Below, piece by piece: positions 13,126 to 27,120 of a DNA stretch of 64,000 bases. The notes beneath the pieces were generated by a model. That model saw nothing but the letters and a program-made list of their open reading frames with translations. It did not search any database and was not told the DNA's origin. Source of the DNA: Druceiella hillmani (Eukaryota; Arthropoda; Insecta; Lepidoptera; Hepialidae); the NCBI GenBank assembly GCA_039881145.1, contig JAYKKI010000074.1, positions 11,101,501 to 11,165,500 of the forward strand. The letters run 5' to 3'. Numbering within the stretch: the first letter of the stretch is position 1; each line of letters opens with the position of its first letter. A program made the translations under genes and the position numbers.

Positions 13126-15275
13126 GCTCAGACAGAAGAACACTAGAATATTTGACCTTATTGCGTGTAGAAATTAGAGGTAACCCACCATGCAGCTCGA
13201 TATCGTACCATGATATTTCCGTTTATTTCAAAGTTTAAGAGATAAACTGCGAGAAATACGATCCCCGGAGTCGACGAAGCGATGACTCCAATGAAAAGTT
13301 TGCTAACTATTCTCTCAGTAGTTCATAGAATGAAGAGTATCACAGAGACAGTTTCGATAAAAAAATTAATTAAAAACTTGCTTTTTATATTTTATACTAA
13401 AAACTTTCAGTATCACTTCTTGTATCGCATTTGCCTGTGTGTGTGTCATATTTTATAGTAAATTATGTAAAATATATTTTTATTTGTTTTTTTGCTTATC
13501 TGTATTTCAATTTTGAGACAACATCTTAGGAGGGGGGATCAAAATTATTTTAAAATAGTTTTAAACAGGAAGAATCACTGCCAATTCACTGAACAATTTA
13601 AATACATAAAAATTGACATATTACTAATTTGAAGACAAATATTTCATTTTCACAGTTTTTTGAGATAATTTGTATATATAATACGATCCAATTCTTTTAT
13701 CGAAAGTGAACTATAGATTTTGTTAAACATAGATTTTTCGTGGTTATTTTTTATTAACATAAGATTTACCTTACTTCAAAATAAAATTTTAAATTTGAAA
13801 ACACCTTTCGTTTCTACACTGAAATGTAAATCATTTGTACGTAAAACGAACACTCTGTCTGGAAACTAAGTGAGACAGAAATAAATGTCAACGGTATTTT
13901 ATTGCAGGTTGACGAACCCGACAAGGTTAACGTCATTTTAAATTAGAACTTTATAATGATATAGGCTATATCGAGTTTATATATACGAAGTGTAAATATG
14001 TATAAATTAATTTTTCATCTGTTACAAGTATTTATATGATATTGACATTTGTTCTTAATGTATTTGTGATGGGCATATACTTCTCACACCTTACCATTGG
14101 TGTCGACACGGTAGTGGCGCGATCATTTTTCAAAGTACATGCATTATTTTACGATCGAAGTTGTTGTAATATTTTTTGCCTTATACAATCCGTCCATGAA
14201 GATTTCCATTCACTTTTAAAATTTTAATAGGACATTAAAATAAAAGATCAAAATAAATATGGACAAATAGAAGTAACCTAGAGATATGCTACAGATATTA
14301 AACCTAGAACCTTATAACCTAGAGATATATTCCTAAGGCAGTTCACCAAAAAAGCTTTTGATAGTCAAAAGTTTTGCTACTGCGCCTAACAAGGCGTCAT
14401 ATGGAATTGGTTTTGCACAAGAGATTGCATCCTATGGAATATAATCAAAGCTGTTACACATAATTTAAAATATGTATTAGGCACTGACGCTAAAAAGGTA
14501 CAGTAATTATAAGGTTCCATATAGGAATATTGCTAGGTTCCACTGTATTGCATATTTGACTTAAATTAGGTATACACTATGGGCTACAAAATGTGCATTT
14601 GTAGGTAACTAGCTTCAAAAAATAAAAGATTATAAGAATGCTCCACTGCATCCAGTACCAAAATCATTTAACCTCGGAATCGTTTGAGACGTAATCATGA
14701 AAGAAAAACTAAATACTGGGATTATTATCTATAATCTGAATAAAACAATATCTTTAAGAGTTTTCTAGTTAAATCCGTTCTTAGAGAACAAGAGGGTAAG
14801 AATAAGTAATAGAGTGGGGGAAATGGAGAGAAATTGCCAAGTTAGACTTTTAGTAACCCAAAGAGATAATAAGCTTCAGACAGCACTTCAGTTCGCTAAA
14901 TGCACACTTTTGTAGTGAGGATGATTATTAAGAAGCTTTAAGATACCAGCTTCTGCTGGGGTTAAACTACGTTGATTACAAAAATGCATTCGGAATGTGG
15001 AAATATTGACGGTGCAAAAATCTTTTCAAAATGTAGTTATAAATCATAGATACAGGAAGTTGGTTGCAAGTATCTAGAAGCATGCTACTCTGAGAATGTG
15101 CTTACTACAGCTACATAGCATAATCCATATGTAAACAAAGAGGAGTCAGACCGATAGATACAATGTTACCAAAATTGTTTACCCCCATCGTAAAAGATGT
15201 TTTATATAAGTGGATTTCCCAATCTAGCTCCCAACCAAGTTCTTATGACATAATTTCCCACTAAAACATATAAAA
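13126..15275. other. Non-coding, no gene recognised
   Basis: A 63-codon frame at 14036-14227 is hydrophobic and unrecognised. AACCTAGAGATAT is repeated directly near 14275 and 14316. There is no other structure I can support. Confidence 0.55.
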
Positions 15276-15467
15276 GTGGTGTATTGGGTTGATTAAGGCA
15301 TACGGCCTTTGACGATGCGCCGCACCGTGGAGACGCGGGTTCGATTCCCGGCCGTTCTTCGAACGGGGCTGGACGGGCGTTATGGTTAGCTGTAAGAGAT
15401 TGCTCCCGGAGCAATACGTCTACCATATGTATCAATTAGATACATTTAAGTATATAAATAAATAAAG
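15276..15467 (+). mobile_element. tRNA-derived SINE, copy 2 (near full length)
   Basis: The plus-strand copy starts near GTGGTGTATTGGGTTGATTA, which can serve as the A box. It has the B box GGGTTCGATTCCCGG at 15337-15351, then the family body (GAACGGGGCTGGACGGG, TTATGGTTAGCTGTAAGAGA) and the tail (CATATGTATCAATTAGATAC), ending in (AAATA)-like repeats. The body includes a small hairpin, GCTCCCGGAGC. The A/TAAA-rich 3' end is typical of a LINE-mobilised SINE. The minus-strand open frame at 15202-15435 is a shadow of this element. Confidence 0.85.
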
Positions 15468-16137
15468 AGGGGAATGGAAAAACGAAATCGTATAAAGAAA
15501 TTCATGGTACTAACATTTAAACAGTAGAGTACAAACTTGATTGAGACTAGTGGTAATAAAATAATTTATGCTAATTGAACTATCGTATGTCTTTTTTTAA
15601 TTCCATGTTTTTTGAAAGTATTCTTGTGGATAAATGTTAAAGTAAATAAAATATTCACTTAAAGTAAGTATTTTTTATCTATAAGATCTCGTGGACAAAA
15701 GCTCTCGCGCTATTTTCGAATTCGAAATGCGTGCGTAGGAATAAATAAGAATTTGTGTGCGAATTGTAAAAATTATCACAATATTTATAAATAATTGTAT
15801 TTTGTTTTGTTAAAAACTTGTCAAAAATTTAGCATAATTTTTCATTTTTGTGTAACTTGCTAGTAGAACATTTTAACCCACTTTCTTAAGTAAATAGCTC
15901 ATCGCCCTATTTTTGAAAAAAAATATGAAAGTAGACGCGTAAGTCTATGATGTTATTGGGCAAATATCCATTTATTTATCCTTATTGGTGAAACAAAGAA
16001 TAAATTTAAATATTGTAACTGACGAGTTTAAATTTTTCAAAAGAAAAATGTAAATGTAGTTGATAGAAATATACAGATATATCCCATTTAAAGAAAATAA
16101 TAATAAAATAGTATATGGATGTTTGAAAAATTGCATT
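15468..16137. other. Non-coding, no gene recognised
   Basis: A+T-rich sequence between the SINE and the long TA tract. No conserved frame or shared repeat was noticed. Confidence 0.6.
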
Positions 16138-16348
<211 letters not shown>

Positions 16349-17163
16349 CATATAACGAGTGCTTTAAAGCATATAAAATATGCTTCCTTGTACATACCTC
16401 ATACCAAAAATTTTTAATTTTTATCCTTTTGAAATGATTATAAACAGCTATTTATGAAATGTTGTGAGCAAAGGGTATTGTTTCTTGTTGCTTAGTTATT
16501 AATGTTACGTTTTGAAATATTTGTCCATTTTTTCCTAAGTACTTTGTTTTAAATAAAAATTTATAAGTAAAATTGCAGATGAAAATATTTTAAATTATTG
16601 AAAGAAGAAATACGATTAAGAAATATACAAAAAAAAATTATATGAACAAGATTGTTAAGAAAATATCACGGTGCAAATAACTTAAAATATGTCGCAATAT
16701 CTATTATGGTTTATTAGCGGAAAAATAATTTAATGCCGCTGCAGTGAAAAAATCGAACTCAAAAATTCTCAATTATTCATATAAAAGCATTGATAGCGTG
16801 GCACAAGGGATGTATTTTCTAAATATTCAGCGAAATGTTTGTTGAATATTATAAGTTAACCTATTTAATAGCTTAATTTATAATGTTTATTGCACCGATG
16901 TATAATAATTAAAATTCCATTCAAAATTTTGCATCGGTATTAAACTGGTAACTTTTTACCTACCTAATTAATGCCATTGAAAAAAAAATTCAATACCTGG
17001 AATTAATATTTGCAATTGCGATATAATTATATATACTAATAAAATCATTATTTGGAAATTAATGTAATGAATAATTTATATTACCGTAATAGTCATTACA
17101 GAATATTAAACTATATCATATTTTTAGTATAAAATTATCGAAGTATACTCTAACATTACTACT
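16349..17163. other. Non-coding, no gene recognised
   Basis: Plain A+T-rich DNA with no open frame of note. Confidence 0.6.
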
Positions 17164-17242
17164 AACTAGTAGTTTATTCTTCCCGCTTTAACTAGTAGTT
17201 TAATCTTTCCCGCTTTAGCTAGTAGTTTATTCTTCCCGCTTT
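17164..17242 (+). repeat. Minisatellite, three 26-27 bp units
   Basis: Three head-to-tail copies of a unit reading ACTAGTAGTTTATTCTTCCC followed by GCTTT (17164-17189, 17190-17216, 17217-17242). They differ by only a few substitutions and one inserted T, so the array is fairly young. Confidence 0.9.
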
Positions 17243-18399
17243 TATAATAATGATATTCGGGTAGAATTCCCATCAACTTTGATGGAAGTTTCTTCTGATA
17301 ATTCTTTCCCTAAAATAATTATTTAATATTAACTTGATGATGCCGCTATTTTGAATTTAGTGGTAGTTTATCCTCTCGGCTGCATATGAAATGTTGAGAG
17401 TAGGGAGAAATAATTTGCTACATCTGCCTAGAGCACGTACAAATATCTTGCAGTGTGAAAATATCTTGTAGTGTGACATTAATTCCATTTGTTGTGCATT
17501 TTCATAGTTTATTCGTTATTGTGTGTATTATATTTTATAATTATTCATGTTTATAGTAATCGCATGTGTTGTTAGTTGCGTATTAGATTCTAAATAATAA
17601 TATAAATACTTAAAAAATATATAAATTAATGAAGAAAATTATAAAAGGATGCGTCATAAATTTTAAGAATGAAAATTCTCTTCACTTTCTAAATTTACGA
17701 ACATTTGGGTAAATAAAAGTTTAAAAAAATGGAGCAGTTTATGTGAAATATCTCCTGAACTTTAGCTTATTTAGGTTCTACTATCTCCACCTTTTCATTA
17801 AAATAATGGTGTAATTGGGAGACATTAAATGTTTAATAAATTTTCTTGTTAGCAAATTTTAATTTTTTTTTGGACAAAATACGTTCGCCTTTAATTTGTA
17901 TAAAACTTTCAAATCATTCCTATATATGGTTTTAGAAGTATTATTACATAACTATGCACTTTTTATAAAGATTAATATTAGTAGCAATTTAATACACCGT
18001 TTATACAGTAAAACTGAAAATTCATGTCCAATAAAAATGTTAGACCCCTATTGGATAAAATGATCATTTGTGTCGGCATACAAAGGTAGTAGGAAAGTTC
18101 CTGGAACTAACCGTTCGTAGTAATGGTAATAAAACATAAATTTAAATTTCAAAAATGGCATTCTTTGGTAATAATTAAGGTACTTTGCTTGAATTTACCA
18201 TTTGTTTTTACATATTGGCGACAATTTATGAATTTGTGATCATCTCAGGATGAACTTAACAAAATTTCCTTCTGATGGTTTTTATTAGATTCGTTGTGGT
18301 TTCAATCAGCAGCAAAGTTATAATTAAATAACTAGTATAACGGTATATATAGTGTTAATAATTTGTATAACTGGTATGCTTATAACTGGTATAAATTTG
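17243..18399. other. Non-coding, no gene recognised
   Basis: A+T-rich sequence without a recognisable frame or shared repeat. Confidence 0.55.
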
Positions 18400-18557
18400 A
18401 GTTCCAGCATGGTCGTACAAACCTCAGTAATGATCTGCGTGTGGGACGTCCCTCAACAGTGACAACTAAAGTTAACAACGCTTCTGTGCGGCTCATGATA
18501 AAGACTGAGAAGAATGTAACCTATCAACCGATTTGGGCCAGTTTAGAATTTAATTAA
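18400..18557 (+). pseudogene. Mariner transposase N-terminal fragment, copy 2
   Basis: The open frame 18363-18557 encodes FEFQHGRTNLSNDLRVGRPS, followed by a segment with VRLMIKTEKNVTYQPIWASL and then a stop. This is the classic mariner linker (HGRTSL-DD-RSGRPST) and start of the second helix-turn-helix. A short upstream VYNWY-like segment fits the end of the first helix-turn-helix. Nothing after 18557 resembles the catalytic domain (no HDNAxPH, no YSPDLAPSDY), so only the DNA-binding part survives. The same portion is preserved at 12941-13082. Confidence 0.75.
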
Positions 18558-21500
18558 AAATTTAAAGAAGTTCTAGTATAATAAATAGATGAAAAAGATG
18601 TTAAGTCAGAATGGCAGCGATTTGTAAATGAGAAAATCACTTTAATTTGGCAACATTGAAATAAAAATAAATGCGAAAACTTACTAAAATTAAATATATG
18701 GTTAAACAGACTAAATAATGAAATATCTGAAGAGCGATTGGGACAGTTCTTTTATATAAAGCAGGTGGATATAAATCAGGTGGCAAGGAACAGAATGATT
18801 AATTTCAAGCAAAACGAAGCGTTAGAATCAATATATAATTCACGAATACAAAACGTCAGCAATAAAATATTTTTTGCTCTATATGAGGTCAACACTTTCA
18901 ACTTTCAACCTCACTCGTTTCAAATATACGTGCGAGCGCGAACAGAAGGTCACATTGGAATTTAAATAACACGAAATACTAAGGGGTGGAATCCCAAATT
19001 CAATAAATTTTGGAGACGGACGTGACTTATATTGAATATGCCTTAAAGTGTAATAAAGACCCCCATATGAATGAGTTACCTGTTAAAACAGAGTTTTTCG
19101 TTATATTTCTTGCTACATTGAATATTTGAACTATTTTATTCGTGCCTTTGATATTTTTAAAAAAATTAGGTAATATTGAATATAACATTTAGTTAATCAT
19201 ATAAAACCAATTAAAATGAATTAAAAATTACTTTGCACATCCCTTCTAGTAGTCCGATTTGGATTCTTCCGAGATCTGGGTCTCTATTATATTGCTACAT
19301 CCAAATTAATGTTGGAAAATGTATATGTGTATTTTTACAATTTATTCGCGATTACAAAACTGGTGCGCTCAATATATTGAGTGTGCACACTTTTTTAAGA
19401 ACAAAATCGGTCAAATGTGAATCTGAGTCACAGATCAAGGATTTCATACCTTGATTGAATTCAATCATCATGAGTATTTATCAATATGGACTTTTTGGTG
19501 CTACATATATTTAATATTATAATATTGTAGGGGATGCATATATTAATCATAATATTTAAAATAATATAACATCTAGAGTTATCTATTAACATTATAGTTT
19601 TCCTACAAATTTTGCGTAGACTTTTAATAACTTTGCTTTCTTCATTATATTTTGGTTCATTACTTTTGGAAATAATTTCTCATTATATCTTAGAAGACAT
19701 ACCGCCTATAATGTTCGAAAATTTTTTAAAAATTTTATCTTTACTATCGGTTTAAACGTTTCTTCAACTATAAATGGAATTATAAATTAACTCAATTTGC
19801 TCATTATTAATTTCAAGTTTCTACTCTAAGCGATTTAGGAGAAAATTGTCTGTCGCAGATGGACAGATGGATACACGAACGATCTTGTACGGATTTTCCT
19901 TTTGAGGTGTGGTATCCTGGTAGCAAGGAATAATTTAAATTCAGTTACATTTCACATATCGAAAAGGCAAGGAAACATTGTGTATTTTAATAGCAGCTAC
20001 TGAAACACTACTACAAGGCTATAGTTCCAACAGTCGCCGAGTAAAATAGCTGTGAAATAAGGACTAAGAGACGTTTTGACAGACAGCACGAAAGTACAAG
20101 AGTTACATTTTTCCTATTTGTCTACGGAATCATAAAAATGATTTCATTTACTGAGAAAACGCTTTCAATTAATTTCCTTTAACCTCGTGGTATTATACTT
20201 GTATTGTAATAATATGTTCAGCTTACCGTTTAACTTTTCCTTCGGATAACCGATAAAAAATTATATATGGAATTATAGGCGACATTTCAATCATTTAATT
20301 TACGCTGGGGATTATAAAGGTTATATTACGTTAAAAGAATATTTTTCGGCAAAAGTATTTTTTTGAGTTAAAAATTTTGCTTTTGTAATAACTATGGGAA
20401 TATAATAAAGGAAATAACGAGGATATTATTATGTTAAATGTTTCTAATACAGGAATAAGATTAACACGAATGTTATTTCATTTTCAATTGTAGTACATAA
20501 TTATTGCAGGAAATACAAGTATTGGGCGTTATTTTTTTGGATTTTGTCTGTTCTGTCCTTCTGTTTTACTTCTTTTTTAATTTTTTTATAAAAGCTGCCG
20601 TTATTCTATTTGGAAAGAGTTTAATTTATGGGAATATTTTGTAGGGAATATTTTTTACGATTGCTTGAAATAATGGCAAAAGTGATTGCTTACAAGCTTC
20701 CGAAGTAGCTTTTTTTAACTTTGTACACGCATTTTCTTAAAAAACAATTCAAAAGATTAAATTAAATATTCCCAATATAAAATTCTGTTATTAGTGAGTT
20801 TGATATTCTTTATAGAGAAACTGAAGTGGCTTTTATATATTTTTTAGAAACATCTGAACATTTTTCAAAAGTTAGGATGAAATTACATCATTTCAAATAA
20901 ATATACTACCACAGTTTTAATTACAGCACATCGCACACTAATTAAACCTATGACTTTTTTGAATCCAAATATAGTTAAATATATAAACAACTGCGCCATA
21001 TTAGTAAGTCAGTAGTAACTTAGCTAAACCGATCTCCGTTATCACCAAGTAAAGTAAATTTAATAATTCGAGCGAACATTCTGTTTGCGTTGAACAGCCC
21101 GCTGTGGGCGTAGCCGTAATAATTGCCTGTCTAGAAATTGTGTAACAAACAATAAACTATTGAAACAATATTGCAGAACGAATGAGCGCTAGATTATTGT
21201 GGAAATTTTGCTGAAATACAATCCTCTCATATTTGCTCTATGCTGGGCATTGAAAAAAATGTTACGTGAATATTGAGACGACATTTAAAAAAACGTTCTT
21301 TGCTTTTCCTTCAAACGAGTCTATAAAATAATTTTGGTGTTATACTAAAAACAAATGAAGTTTGGGGAAGTTATCGAAAGATTATGGCCTTTTTATTTGC
21401 ACAGTTTTGTTTGTGTTGGGAGTTACGCCACCGTGTTAATTGTTATTGATCTGAAATTTTATCACATCTACTGATAGTTTTAAATCATATTCATATTCTT

Positions 21501-22473
21501 ATTACGTAATATGAAATTATTATTTTTGTCCCCATGTTGACCGGAAGTGTGAATGAAAATATTTCAACAAAGTGAGTTCAAAAACCTACGCTTCACTTAT
21601 TCAATTTCTTTTTTATTTATTTAACTTAGTTTTGAAGTTTATCTTGTATTATAGAGCATATTAACTAAATACAGTTTTAGTTAGTACGATATGTTATTGC
21701 AATATAATGACAGCCGTTTATTCATTAATATATATAAATGTATTTGTTAGTGGAATATTCAAGATGAATCGAAAGTCTTCATAGCAGATAATCTTTGTGA
21801 AATACCCAAGAAAATGATGTTAAAAATATAGCTTACAAGAAGATAATGCAGCTTATATTCATATTTAATTCGCAAACTATACGTATATAATACACCTCTC
21901 TGTTCTTTCTCGTTCTCGTTTCACCACCATTATTAGGGTTTTTTTATTATTATTACTGTTATTGTTCATTGTTATTACTGCTACTATTCAATTATAACAT
22001 CCTATAGAATTAAAGAAAAATAAACTAAAGATATTTGTATATTATTGTTTTTCGAATACCAAAAAATTAGAATGAAAAACAGGTCGGGTGCAGAGGCAAA
22101 GTTCCTAAGGTTTTGGAAAAAATTATTCTAAAGTAGTTTTGATAGAGATTCTTAAAGTAAATTTTTATTTTATTTGTTTATTTTATATAAATTTTCTTAT
22201 CGCACCTTATACTATACATTTATATGTGTTGTTGCTGTTAATTCAGTACTTTTTAATTTCCTTATTTTTATTTTTCAATTTTGTCTGGCTTATATTGCTT
22301 TTATTTTTATTAAAAACTAAATATTTACTTGTTAAAATTAATTTTCTATATTGGTTTTCACTGTATACTTTTCATAATATGACATTTATTATAAAAACGT
22401 ATTACAGGAACTTTTACCTTGAAAAGTTACCTGTGCTAGTTAAAGATCATACAAACACGTGATATACGATGAT
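18558..22473. other. Non-coding, no gene recognised
   Basis: Open frames here (18738-18965, 19233-19454, 22139-22462) are unrecognised. The 107-codon frame at 22139-22462 is almost entirely Phe/Leu/Ile/Tyr, as A+T-rich DNA gives by chance. A decayed transposon motif is at 19856-19925. The patch at 21060-21125 (GCCCGCTGTGGGCGTAGCCG) is G+C-richer than its surroundings and unexplained. Confidence 0.5.
19856..19925 (+). repeat. Decayed relative of the 762-816 motif
   Basis: GACAGATGG-ACACGAAC followed after about 15 bp by a GATTTTCCTTTTGAGG-GTGGTATCCTGG stretch parallels the 762-816 and 39121-39200 blocks. It is strongly diverged and supported only by the order of blocks. Confidence 0.3.
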
Positions 22474-22563
<90 letters not shown>

Positions 22564-22566
22564 TAT
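22474..22566. repeat. Compound (CA)n-(TA)n microsatellite
   Basis: About 24 bp of CA run directly into about 65 bp of TA. Confidence 0.97.
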
Positions 22567-25500
22567 TTAAATATATCAACATAAATTTTATGAATTAGTT
22601 TTTTTCTACGCTTTTTAAAAATGTTAAAAATTGATAAAATATATAATTTTCATAAATGTTTTTTTATTACCTTTTTTATACAAGGTAAATTGAGGAATAT
22701 TACCTGTAAATAAAATTAAGATTATATTTATCGCGTGAGTAGCGCACGCACGCTAATTTCCATCGACAGCTACAACAATGTGTGACGTATCCCCAAATTG
22801 GTTTCTAATGTTTTGATGTTTGTTGTTAAAAATACTTTATTAAAAATTCTTCATTGCGAACTCAATCCATTATTATCGGGTATTGGTTCATAGTTCAAGT
22901 TAGCTATTGGTAGTAAGAGAATGTATATTTTAAGCTGTAAAATTACATATTTTGCCGAATTATTTTAAGGTGAGAGGTTTGGCATTTATATTGTTAAATT
23001 CCTTATTTTTAACGTACATTGTTATTTATATTGTTAAATTCCTTACACTCGACGAAAATTAATAAAACTCAATATTATTATATAACGGTATAAATATCAA
23101 ATATGGGATTGAACGTTCGCCCCATAAATGGAACAAAAAATGCACACAATAGAAACTGGGGTATTAATATGGGAAGAAAGTATTACTTTGCGTAATGGAG
23201 TGACGAACAACTATATCCTCATTTTAAGAACCGTCTCATTAAAGACGAACTCAGAAACACGGCTGACATAGTATGACCATATTAAAAGCAGATCACATGA
23301 CCCGAACGAATAAAAACTGACCCCGTAGAAGGAAGGAAGGCTTTCCTTATCGTAAAGGTTCAATTTAAACAGCGGCCTAAAATAAATGCTAGACTAAAAT
23401 AATAATAGACGATTAGATCTGGCAAAAATTATAACCTGAATTTTTGAATTTAAAAAGGCTACGCAAAATGAGCGAGAGAGAGTGAGATCGTAAATAGCAC
23501 ATACGTCTATAAATTGTACATAGGTTACGTTTTTTATTCCTTTATTATGTTTTTATTGTGTTTGTCAAGAATTGCATTTATTATGCTTACTTCATGAAAT
23601 AAATATTTCTTATGGAATACATGTTTTATGAATACAAATGTAGTAGAGCGTGATTACTGTATATTTTGTGTACATATACTGTAACACGATACAGCAAAGC
23701 TTAGGGTTCTACGGCGGCGTAGAACTCGTAGACCTGGTCCATGATTTAATATATAATTGTGCATTATTTCTTGATTGCATAAACGTGGTGGCCACTTTAT
23801 AAAGTATGTTTCAAGCATAATATTCAAACAAGAGAATGTTATTAGGTAAGTTGGTAGATTCACCAAGAAATTTCCTTTGTCCCATTATCCAAAAAAACTT
23901 TGTTAACATTTTATTCTTCGTGATAAAGAGTCATCATGATCTGGTGTGAGCTTTCACGTCTAGTATTTAAGTGTATCTGAGTAGATTATGGATTATCTGC
24001 TTAGGATTTTTTTCCTTAGCTGGCGTTATTTATTATATAATGCTTCATTTAAGTTCGTTGTAATGTATTAAATAGTTATATATATCATTTGGATTTATCC
24101 GGTGATACGAAAATAGCTCTCGTGACGTATATTTGAGGCAAATCGGTCATTGTCCCTTTTCGTATTAGTTGTGGTGGTATAAGCATATAAAACATTCCCA
24201 AAAATTTAATAACAGATCTATTAGTATTTCACTAAGTTCAGCAATTTTATGATTTATAAAAAAATGTATGTCCTTAAATACAGGTTATAAGTATATATTT
24301 ACTTAGTTTATAGCGAGAGAATCGATGTAAAGTCATTTGCTCTTCTTCGCCGCATGATTCTTCGATGCATGAATTATTTATAATTTTTACCCCAGTTTAT
24401 TCTCGTTGTATTTCTACTCAAGAAAATATTAATATGAGACTTTATATTCTACGATGTCACTCAAATAAGTATATTTAGTCATTCAAAACAAGCTCTATTC
24501 ATTATATTAAAGATGCCCGATAAGTACCTTTGGAGGAAAACGCGGTTTGTCCGTTGTGCTAGATAGACACATGTTAGCGTGCTTCTCGAGCACCGTTTGT
24601 AAAATGTTGTGATGAAGGTTAAAATGTAGTCCCCTCCAGGGGAATCACATTATTACCTGAAGCGCATATAAGTGGCTATAATATTATTCATTCTACAATT
24701 AATAGGTTATTGCCTTCGTCAATCTGATAGAAATTCCTTTTATTATATTCCTTTTTTAAAATCAAAAAGATTTTAATTTCATGTATTTCTTTTAGTTTAG
24801 CAGTTAGTGTTGAGTTTTGTAATAAAATACGGGTGAATTGCAAATTATGTCGACGTGATGAGAATTTAATGTTTACGTTATTTAAAACTGAAATACTATA
24901 CTTAATATAGTAATATGCTAGTGGTAAAGTGGATTTCGTTACGTCTGGTAAAATAAAATTTTATACCCTTTTTTTGAGACATATTTTGTTTTTCAATCTT
25001 TACATATTTTTGTACTTAACAAAAATAGGAAAGAAGCACATTGAACTCAACTTAAAAATGATCAATATTTTTCGAGAGATGCCTATTGTATACAATTAAA
25101 CAAAATATGCTAGTAATTGAAACGGCCATCACTTTATGTCTTTTCTCTAATTTTATAAAATGAAACAACGAAACGGTCACCTAAATTTATCTAGTGGTTT
25201 TCATATAATTTGTGGCAAAGAGACGAAGGGAAAATAGACGGAAATATAATTTTCTTTAAAAATATTTAATATGTAAACTTACTTGTCTTTATAGTTTTTA
25301 TTATATTATGTATATGCTTCTTTTTTTGAGGAAAAATTATTGAATTTTTGCAAATGGGAAATCAAAGTTCCACTGAAATACATGTCGACGTATATAACAG
25401 AAAGTCTTGCGATTAATTTAATGTCTCAGAACTCTTTGACGGTAATAAAGACTACGTTCTGTGCAATTCGTTGATGATATGTTTCAGTAAACTCTCGAAG

Positions 25501-25961
25501 TGCTATGCACTTCTCTTATGCTGCGACTTTCTTGTAACCAACGATTTAAAAGTTTCTCGCTAAAATTGTGAATAGTCGATAATTACAAATAAATTGGAAT
25601 TTCGTTCATCATACCATATTTGGCCCTACGTTTTATCAAAATTTTATATGGAAATTGTTGCAAATACGTCGGTTTCTTGAAAAGTACTTTTGTCACTTTT
25701 TGATAAACACTTGTCCATGAAAGAAGTTACGAAGTGCAAAAAAAATTCTAATAGCGCCTGAAGTGTAAATAACAATAAACCGGTCTTAGGTTTTTATAGT
25801 TTTTTTGCGTGTTTTAGCAGACTTAGAAATTTGTGAAAAACATAGTTTTCCATATAAAAAGACGTAGGTACACTTGTCAATATCGATATTAACATCGATC
25901 TCTATATCCTAACTAATATGGTATTAAGAAAACTAGATCATTCCTAACGAGTTTCAGCATA

Positions 25962-26005
<44 letters not shown>

Positions 26006-26699
26006 TATATTTATAAAAATTTATACATATACATATGTATAAAGTTTTGGAGTGGATGGAACTTGTTCTTTCAAATAATATGCCACACAATAAATGAAAT
26101 GAAAAAAATATTGCGACCACATAATTTTTTTCATAAATATGTTTAAATGTTGTTGTTTGGTATATATGCGATTTAAGAAGCTTTCTTCTGTGCTAAATTT
26201 AATATTTCTACGCCAAATGTTTCTTAGCTAAACATTTTGGATTTTTTCGGTCATGTCTTTATAAATAAGGTATTTTATATAAAATTCTAAAATTTTTAAA
26301 TCCTTATAAGTTGCTCTATCATTAGGTACTCAATATAGTAAAATTGAAGAAAATTCTTATTTCTTTCTATTCTTCTAAATCATCCCATGATTTGTTTTTA
26401 TTTTTCGCAATTAAATATTTTTGAATCCCATAATTGTCATTGCGTATTTGTCTTATTTATTTGATTCATTGTTAATATATTTACGTGGCTTAATATATGC
26501 ATCAGTGTCGAAACGTAAGTTAAGCTCAGGAGCAATTTTTCCCCGATATATTAATGAAAATATTTAAAATATATTAATGAAATTTTAAATTTGTATGCAA
26601 TTTTTCATATCTCCGACATTTATTAACAATTTTGAATGATTCTTAATTAATTTTGAAGAATCTACATCATAAAACTGAATATATACCATTGAATTATAA
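22567..26699. other. Non-coding, no gene recognised
   Basis: Includes a direct repeat of ATTTATATTGTTAAATTCCT (near 22985 and 23024) and an unrecognised 70-codon minus-strand frame at 23654-23866. No conserved protein segment was seen on either strand. Confidence 0.55.
25959..26041. repeat. (TA)n microsatellite with TACA/TATG interruptions
   Basis: A TA-rich run of about 80 bp with scattered G and C interruptions, an older microsatellite. Confidence 0.9.
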
Positions 26700-26935
26700 A
26701 CACCGAAGAGCACATTTACCGTATTTGAATTTGAATGATATGGGTCTAATGATAATGATGATATTGGTCTAAAGACACGATTCTGAGCGACGTAAATTTG
26801 CTTGAGCTGGAAAGTGGGATAGGAACTCTCCAGTGATGAGAAGTAAGTTGAGTTTGGATTTGTTTGACTTGTCTAGACATATTAAGAAAGTAACAAAGTA
26901 AATAGGTAGGTACGTATATATAGCTACTTAAATTA
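26700..26935 (+). repeat. Direct repeat D, copy 1
   Basis: Resembles 28345-28610. Both have a block like GAGCACATTTACCGTATTTGAA, then the exact string GGTCTAATGATAAT, a G-rich middle, and an end reading AAATAGGTAGGTACGTATAT (here) or AAATAGGTAGATAATATATG (copy 2). The two copies bracket the tandem array at 27121-27690. Confidence 0.5.
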
Positions 26936-27120
26936 AGCTTCTACTTCTGTATGTTTTTCTTGTTGATTCAAATCTAGCGATCGATTGTTTAACTTAACCT
27001 TCTACTTAACTGACTCTCATAAAACTTCGAGCACGTATTCAGCCCTCATGACAATTTAGCATTCGGATGATTTCAACTTTTGATCCATAAATCTTTATGC
27101 TAAAGGTATACTCCTCGCTT

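Noticed and set aside
15202..15435. 77-codon minus-strand frame with a PFEERPGIEPASPR segment
   Set aside because: It is the reverse strand of the SINE; the peptide comes from the B box and body.
22139..22462. 107-codon plus-strand frame, membrane-protein-like
   Set aside because: Composition is just Phe/Leu/Ile/Tyr as expected from T-rich DNA; no conserved motif, no flanking gene signals.
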